Positions 59,215-64,000 of a stretch of 64,000 nt of DNA are shown here, piece by piece; position 1 is the first letter of the stretch, and every line of letters starts with the position of its first letter. The stretch is from Rhynchonema sp. JSB1_4 (lineage: Eukaryota; Nematoda; Chromadorea; Monhysterida; Xyalidae): assembly GCA_030248065.1 (NCBI GenBank), contig JASAMV010005338.1:21774-85773 (forward strand), in the 5' to 3' direction. Position numbers and translations under genes: made by a program. The notes beneath the pieces are model-generated. The model was not told the origin of the DNA. It saw only the letters and a program-made list of their open reading frames with translations, and did not search any database.

Positions 59215-62200
59215 GTGACCTACAGCGTTGATGTTTCACCAAACCACTCCGATGTGCACTTGGGTGGTGAGTTCAATTGTTGCATTTTCCCTCGATTATT
59301 ATTGTTTCAACTTTTCCCAAACTTTAATTTGTGGCTAATTTTTGTTTTCCTAGACGGGACTTCGTCAGCACCAGACTTTGTTATCATGCCCATGGGCTAA
59401 TACATTTGCGTGATTCCCTGTCAAAAACTCAGACCCGCCTTTGAGTTTCAGGGCTCGCCCGTCGCGCACCTTGAACCTCATTTTTTCACGAAAAAAATTG
59501 TTTTGATCAAAGAAAGTTCCGTGAAACAAAAACAAAGTCTTGTTCAAAAATACGCCACGCGGCGACCCACAGCACAGCAAATCGGGACAGAGGTTGTATC
59601 GGTGAGCTGTGTGCGATGATCCGATCCCGCAGCCGTGACCTACAGCGTTGATGTTTCACCACACCACTCCGATGTGCACTTGGGTGGTGAGTTCAATTGT
59701 TGCATTTTCCCTCAATTAATATTGTTTCAACTTTTCCCAAACTTTAATTTGTGGCTAATTTTTGTTTTCCCAGACTTCGTCAGTACCAGACTTTGTTATC
59801 ATGCCCATGGGCTAATACACTTGCGTGATTCCCTGTCAAAAACTCAGACCCGCCTTTGAGTTTCAGGGCTCGCACGTCGCGCACCTTTTCTGAACCTCAT
59901 TTTTTCACGAAAAAAATTGTTTTGATCAAAGAAACTTTCGTGAAACAAAAAACAAAGTTTTGCTGAAAAAATACGCCACGCGGCGACCCACAGCACACCA
60001 AATCGGGACAGAGGTTGTATCGGTGAGCTGTGTGCGATGATCCGATCCCGCAGCCGTGACCTACAGCGTTGATGTTTCACCAAACCACTCCGATGTGCAC
60101 TTGGGTGGTGAGTTCAATTGTTGCATTTTCCCTCAATTATTATTGTTTCAACTTTGGCCAAACTTTAATTTGTGGTTAATTTTTGTTTTCATAGACGGGC
60201 AGTGCTCCAGAACTTCGTCAGTGCCAGACGTTGTTATCATGCCCATGGGCTAATACACTTCCGTGATTCCCTGTCAAAAACTCAGACCTGCCTTTGAGTT
60301 TCAGGGCTCGCACGTCGCGCACCTTTTCTGATCCTCATTTTTTTACGAAAAAAATTGTTTTGATCAAAGAAACTTTCGAGAAACAAAAACAAAGTTTTGC
60401 TCAAAAAATACGCCACGCGGCGACCCACAGCACACCAAATCGGGACAGAGGTTGTATCGGTGAGCTGTGTGCGATGATCCGATCCCGCAGCCGTGACCTA
60501 CAGCGTTGATGTTTCACCAAACCACTCCGATGTGCACTTGGGTGGTGAGTTCAATTGTTGCATTTTCCCTCAATTATTATTGTTTCAACTTTGGCCAAAC
60601 TTTAATTTGTGGCTAAGTTTTGCTTTCCTAGACGAGGACTTCGTCAGTACCAGACTTTGTTATCATGCCCATGGGCTAATACACTTGCGTGATTCCCTGT
60701 CAAAAACTCAGACCGGCCTTTGAGTTTCAGGGCTCGCACGTCGCGCACCTTTTCTGATCCTCATTTTTTTGCGAAAAAAATTGTTTTGATCAAAGAAACT
60801 TTCGAGAAACAATAACAAAGTTTTGCTCAAAAAATACGCCACGCGGCGACCCACAGCACACCAAATCGGGACAGAGGTTGTATCGGTGAGCTGTGTGCGA
60901 TGATCCGATCCCGCAGCCGTGACCTACAGCGTTGATGTTTCACCAAACCACTCCGATGTGCACTTGGGTGGTGAGTTCAATTGTTGCATTTTCCCTCAAT
61001 TATTATTGTTTCAACTTTGGCCAAACTTTAATTTGTGGTTAATTTTTGTTTTCATAGACGGGCAGTGCTCCAGAACTTCGTCAGTGCCAGACGTTGTTAT
61101 CATGCCCATGGGCTAATACACTTGCGTGATTCCCTGTCAAAAACTCAAACCCGCCTTTGAGTTTCAGGGCTCGCACGTCGCGCACCTTTTTCTGAACCTG
61201 ATTTTTTCACGAAAAAAATTGTTTTGATCAAAGAAACTTTCGTGAAAAAAAAACAAAGTTTTGCTCAAAAAATACGCCACGCGGCGACCCACAGCACACC
61301 AAATCGGGACAGAGGTTGTATCGGTGAGCTGTGTGCGATGATCCGATCCCGCAGCCGTGACCTACAGCGTTGATGTTTCACCAAACCACTCCGATGTGCA
61401 CTTGGGTGGTGAGTTCAATTGTTGCATTTTCCCTCAATTATTATTGTTTCAACTTTGGCCAAACTTTAATTTGTGGTTAATTTTTGTTTTCATAGACGGG
61501 CAGTGCTCCAGAACTTCGTCAGTGCCAGACGTTGTTATCATGCCCATGGGCTAATACACTTGCGTGATTCCCTGTCAAAAACTCAGACCCGCCTTTGAGT
61601 TTCAGGGCTCGCACGTCGCGCACCTTTTTCTGAACCTCATTTTTTCACGAAAAAATTGTTTTGATCGAAGAAACTTTCGTGAAACAAAAACAAAGTTTTG
61701 CTAAAAAAATACGCCACGCGGCGACCCACAGCACACCAAATCGGGACAGAGGTTGTATCGGTGAGCTGTGTGCGATGATCCGATCCCGCAGCCGTGACCT
61801 ACAGCGTTGATGTTTCACCAAATCACTCCGATGTGCACTTGGGTGGTGAGTTCAATTGTTGCATTTTCCCTCAATTAGTATTGTTTCAACTTTGGCCAAA
61901 CTTTATTTTGTGGTTAATTTTTGTTTTCATAGTCGGGCAGTGCTCCAGAACTTCGTCAGTGCCAGACATTGTTATCATGCCCATGGGCTAATACACTTGC
62001 GTGATTCCCTGTCAAAAACTCAGACCCACCTTTGAGTTTCAGGGCTCGCACGTCGCGCACCATTTTCTGAACCTCATTTTTTCACGAAAAAATTGTTTTG
62101 ATCGAAGAAACTTTCGTGAAACAAAAACAAAGTTTTGCTAAAAAAATACGCCACGCGGCGACCCACAGCACACCAAATCGGGACAGAGGTTGTATCGGTG

Positions 62201-64000
62201 AGCTGTGTGCGATGATCCGATCCCGCAGCCGTGACCTACAGCGTTGATGTTTCACCAAACCACTCCGATGTGCACTTGGGTGGTGAGTTCAATTGTTGCA
62301 TTTTCCCTCAATTATTTTTGTTTCAACTTTGGCCAAACTTTAGTTTGTGGTTAATTTTTGTTTTCATAGACGGGCAGTGCTCCAGAACTTCGTCAGTACC
62401 AGACTTTGTTATCATGCCCATGGGCTAATACACTTGCGTGATTCCCTGTCAAAAACTCAGACCCGCCTTTGAGTTTCAGGGCTCGCACGTCGCGCACCTT
62501 TTTCTGAACCTCATTTTTTCACGAAAAAATTGTTTTGATCGAAGAAACTTTCGTGAAACAAAAACAAAGTTTTGCTAAAAAAATACGCCACGCGGCGACC
62601 CACAGCACACCAAATCGGGACAGAGGTTGTATCGGTGAGCTGTGTGCGATGATCCGATCCCGCAGCCGTGACCTACAGCGTTGATGTTTCACCAAACCAC
62701 TCCGATGTGCACTTGGGTGGTGAGTTCAATTGTTGCATTTTCCCTCAATTATTATTGTTTCAACTTTGGCCAAACTTTAGTTTGTGGTTAATTTTTGTTT
62801 TCATAGACGGGCAGTGCTCCAGAACTTCGTCAGTACCAGACTTTGTTATCATGCCCATGGGCTAATACACTTGCGTGATTCCCTGTCAAAAACTCAGACC
62901 CGCCTTTGAGTTTCAGGGCTCGCACGTCGCGCACCTTTTTCTGAACCTCATTTTTTCACGAAAAAATTGTTTTGATCAAATAAACTTTCGTGAAACAAAA
63001 ACAAAGTTTTGCTAAAAAAATACGCCACGCGGCGACCCACAGCACACCAAATCGGGACAGAGGTTGTATCGGTGAGCTGTGTGCGATGATCCGATCCCGC
63101 AGCCGTGACCTACAGCGTTGATGTTTCACCAAATCACTCCGATGTGCACTTGGGTGGTGAGTTCAATTGTTGCATTTTCCCTCAATTATTTTTGTTTCAA
63201 CTTTGGCCAAACTTTAGTTTGTGGTTAATTTTTGTTTTCATAGACGGGCAGTGCTCCAGAACTTCGTCAGTACCAGACTTTGTTATCATGCCCATGGGCT
63301 AATACACTTGCGTGATTCCCTGTCAAAAACTCAGACCCACCTTTGAGTTTCAGGGCTCGCACGTCGCGCACCATTTTCTGAACCTCATTTTTTCACGAAA
63401 AAATTGTTTTGATCGAAGAAACTTTCGTGAAACAAAAACAAAGTTTTGCTAAAAAAATACGCCACGCGGCGACCCACAGCACACCAAATCGGGACAGAGG
63501 TTGTATCGGTGAGCTGTGTGCGATGATCCGATCCCGCAGCCGTGACCTACAGCGTTGATGTTTCACCAAACCACTCCGATGTGCACTTGGGTGGTGAGTT
63601 CAATTGTTGCATTTTCCCTCAATTAGTATTGTTTCAACTTTGGCCAAACTTTATTTTGTGGTTAATTTTTGTTTTCATAGTCGGGCAGTGCTCCAGAACT
63701 TCGTCAGTGCCAGACATTGTTATCATGCCCATGGGCTAATACACTTGCGTGATTCCCTGTCAAAAACTCAAACCCGCCTTTGAGTTTCAGGGCTCGCACG
63801 TCGCGCACCTTTTCTGAACCTCATTTTTCCACGAAAAAAAATTGTTTTGATCAAAGCAAGTCTCGTGAAACAAAAACAAATTTTTGCTAAAAAAATACGC
63901 CACGCGGCGACCCACAGCACACCAAATCGGGACAGAGGTTGTATCGGTGAGCTGTGTGCGATGATCCGATCCCGCAGCCGTGACCTACAGCGTTGATGTT
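59215..64000 (+). repeat. 437-bp satellite array
   Basis: Units start (at gtgacctacagcgttgatg) at 59215, 59635, 60056, 60493, 60919, 61357, 61794, 62231, 62668, 63105, 63542 and 63979, where the window ends. Early units are 420-438 bp; from 60919 on they are 437-438 bp. A partial, diverged unit lies at 59154-59200. Homogeneity rises towards the right, so the array is likely to continue. Each unit carries a hairpin around cacgaaaaaattg and tttcgtg, and splice-like sites. The 65-codon frame in each unit exists because the units are copies and is not called as a gene. Confidence 0.95.

Noticed and set aside
59635..63739. Repeated 65-codon frames, one per satellite unit
   Set aside because: They cross the likely splice donor and acceptor and recur only because the units are copies. 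The shorter exon-like segment is the better candidate.

Overview
The window is animal nuclear DNA: genes are split into many short exons with GT..AG introns, repeats are abundant, and no prokaryotic gene structure is seen. A nematode, or a close ecdysozoan relative, is the best guess. The evidence is a secreted protein built from MIG-18-like fibronectin type I modules (23.8-25.3 kb) and a family-92 glycosyltransferase (44.2-46.1 kb), both typical of nematodes. The intron-rich, transposon-rich layout is unlike Caenorhabditis. All exon models below were read by eye from splice signals, reading phase and remembered family patterns; no database search was run.

Layout. 0-15 kb: an EGF-type single-pass membrane protein (+), an unrecognised + gene, a zinc-finger-like + gene with a tRNA-derived element in one intron, then MITEs and palindromes. 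15-22 kb: dispersed repeats, a small secreted-protein candidate (-), and little else. 22.6-27 kb: a cyclin (G/I type, +) whose third intron contains a complete MIG-18-like gene on the same strand. 27.7-34.8 kb: the DNA primase small subunit (-), swollen by a 1.9-kb fold-back element, a MITE and a further element. 34.9-37.4 kb: transposons nested inside one another, filling the space between primase and the divergent NAD(P)HX dehydratase gene (+). That dehydratase lacks its middle third next to a long T tract. 38.7-50.2 kb: an ARH3-type ADP-ribosylhydrolase (-) whose first intron of about 9.6 kb holds a family-92 glycosyltransferase (+), an SH2-like gene (-) and several mobile elements. 50.9-56.1 kb: glycyl-tRNA synthetase (-, 17 exons) with an upstream start that adds a mitochondrial-type leader. 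57-59 kb: cysteine-rich exons (-). 59.2-64 kb: a 437-bp satellite that runs off the window.

The known genes are housekeeping ones (tRNA charging, replication priming, NAD(P)H repair, ADP-ribose removal) beside cell-surface or matrix genes; they form no operon. The most unusual structure is at two other levels. Nested genes sit inside long introns. A group of short DNA transposons each carries its own private short motif repeated near both ends. The satellite also contains a phase-symmetric exon-like segment in every unit, and one 10-mer (TGATGTTTCA) is strongly over-represented and often sits at intron ends.
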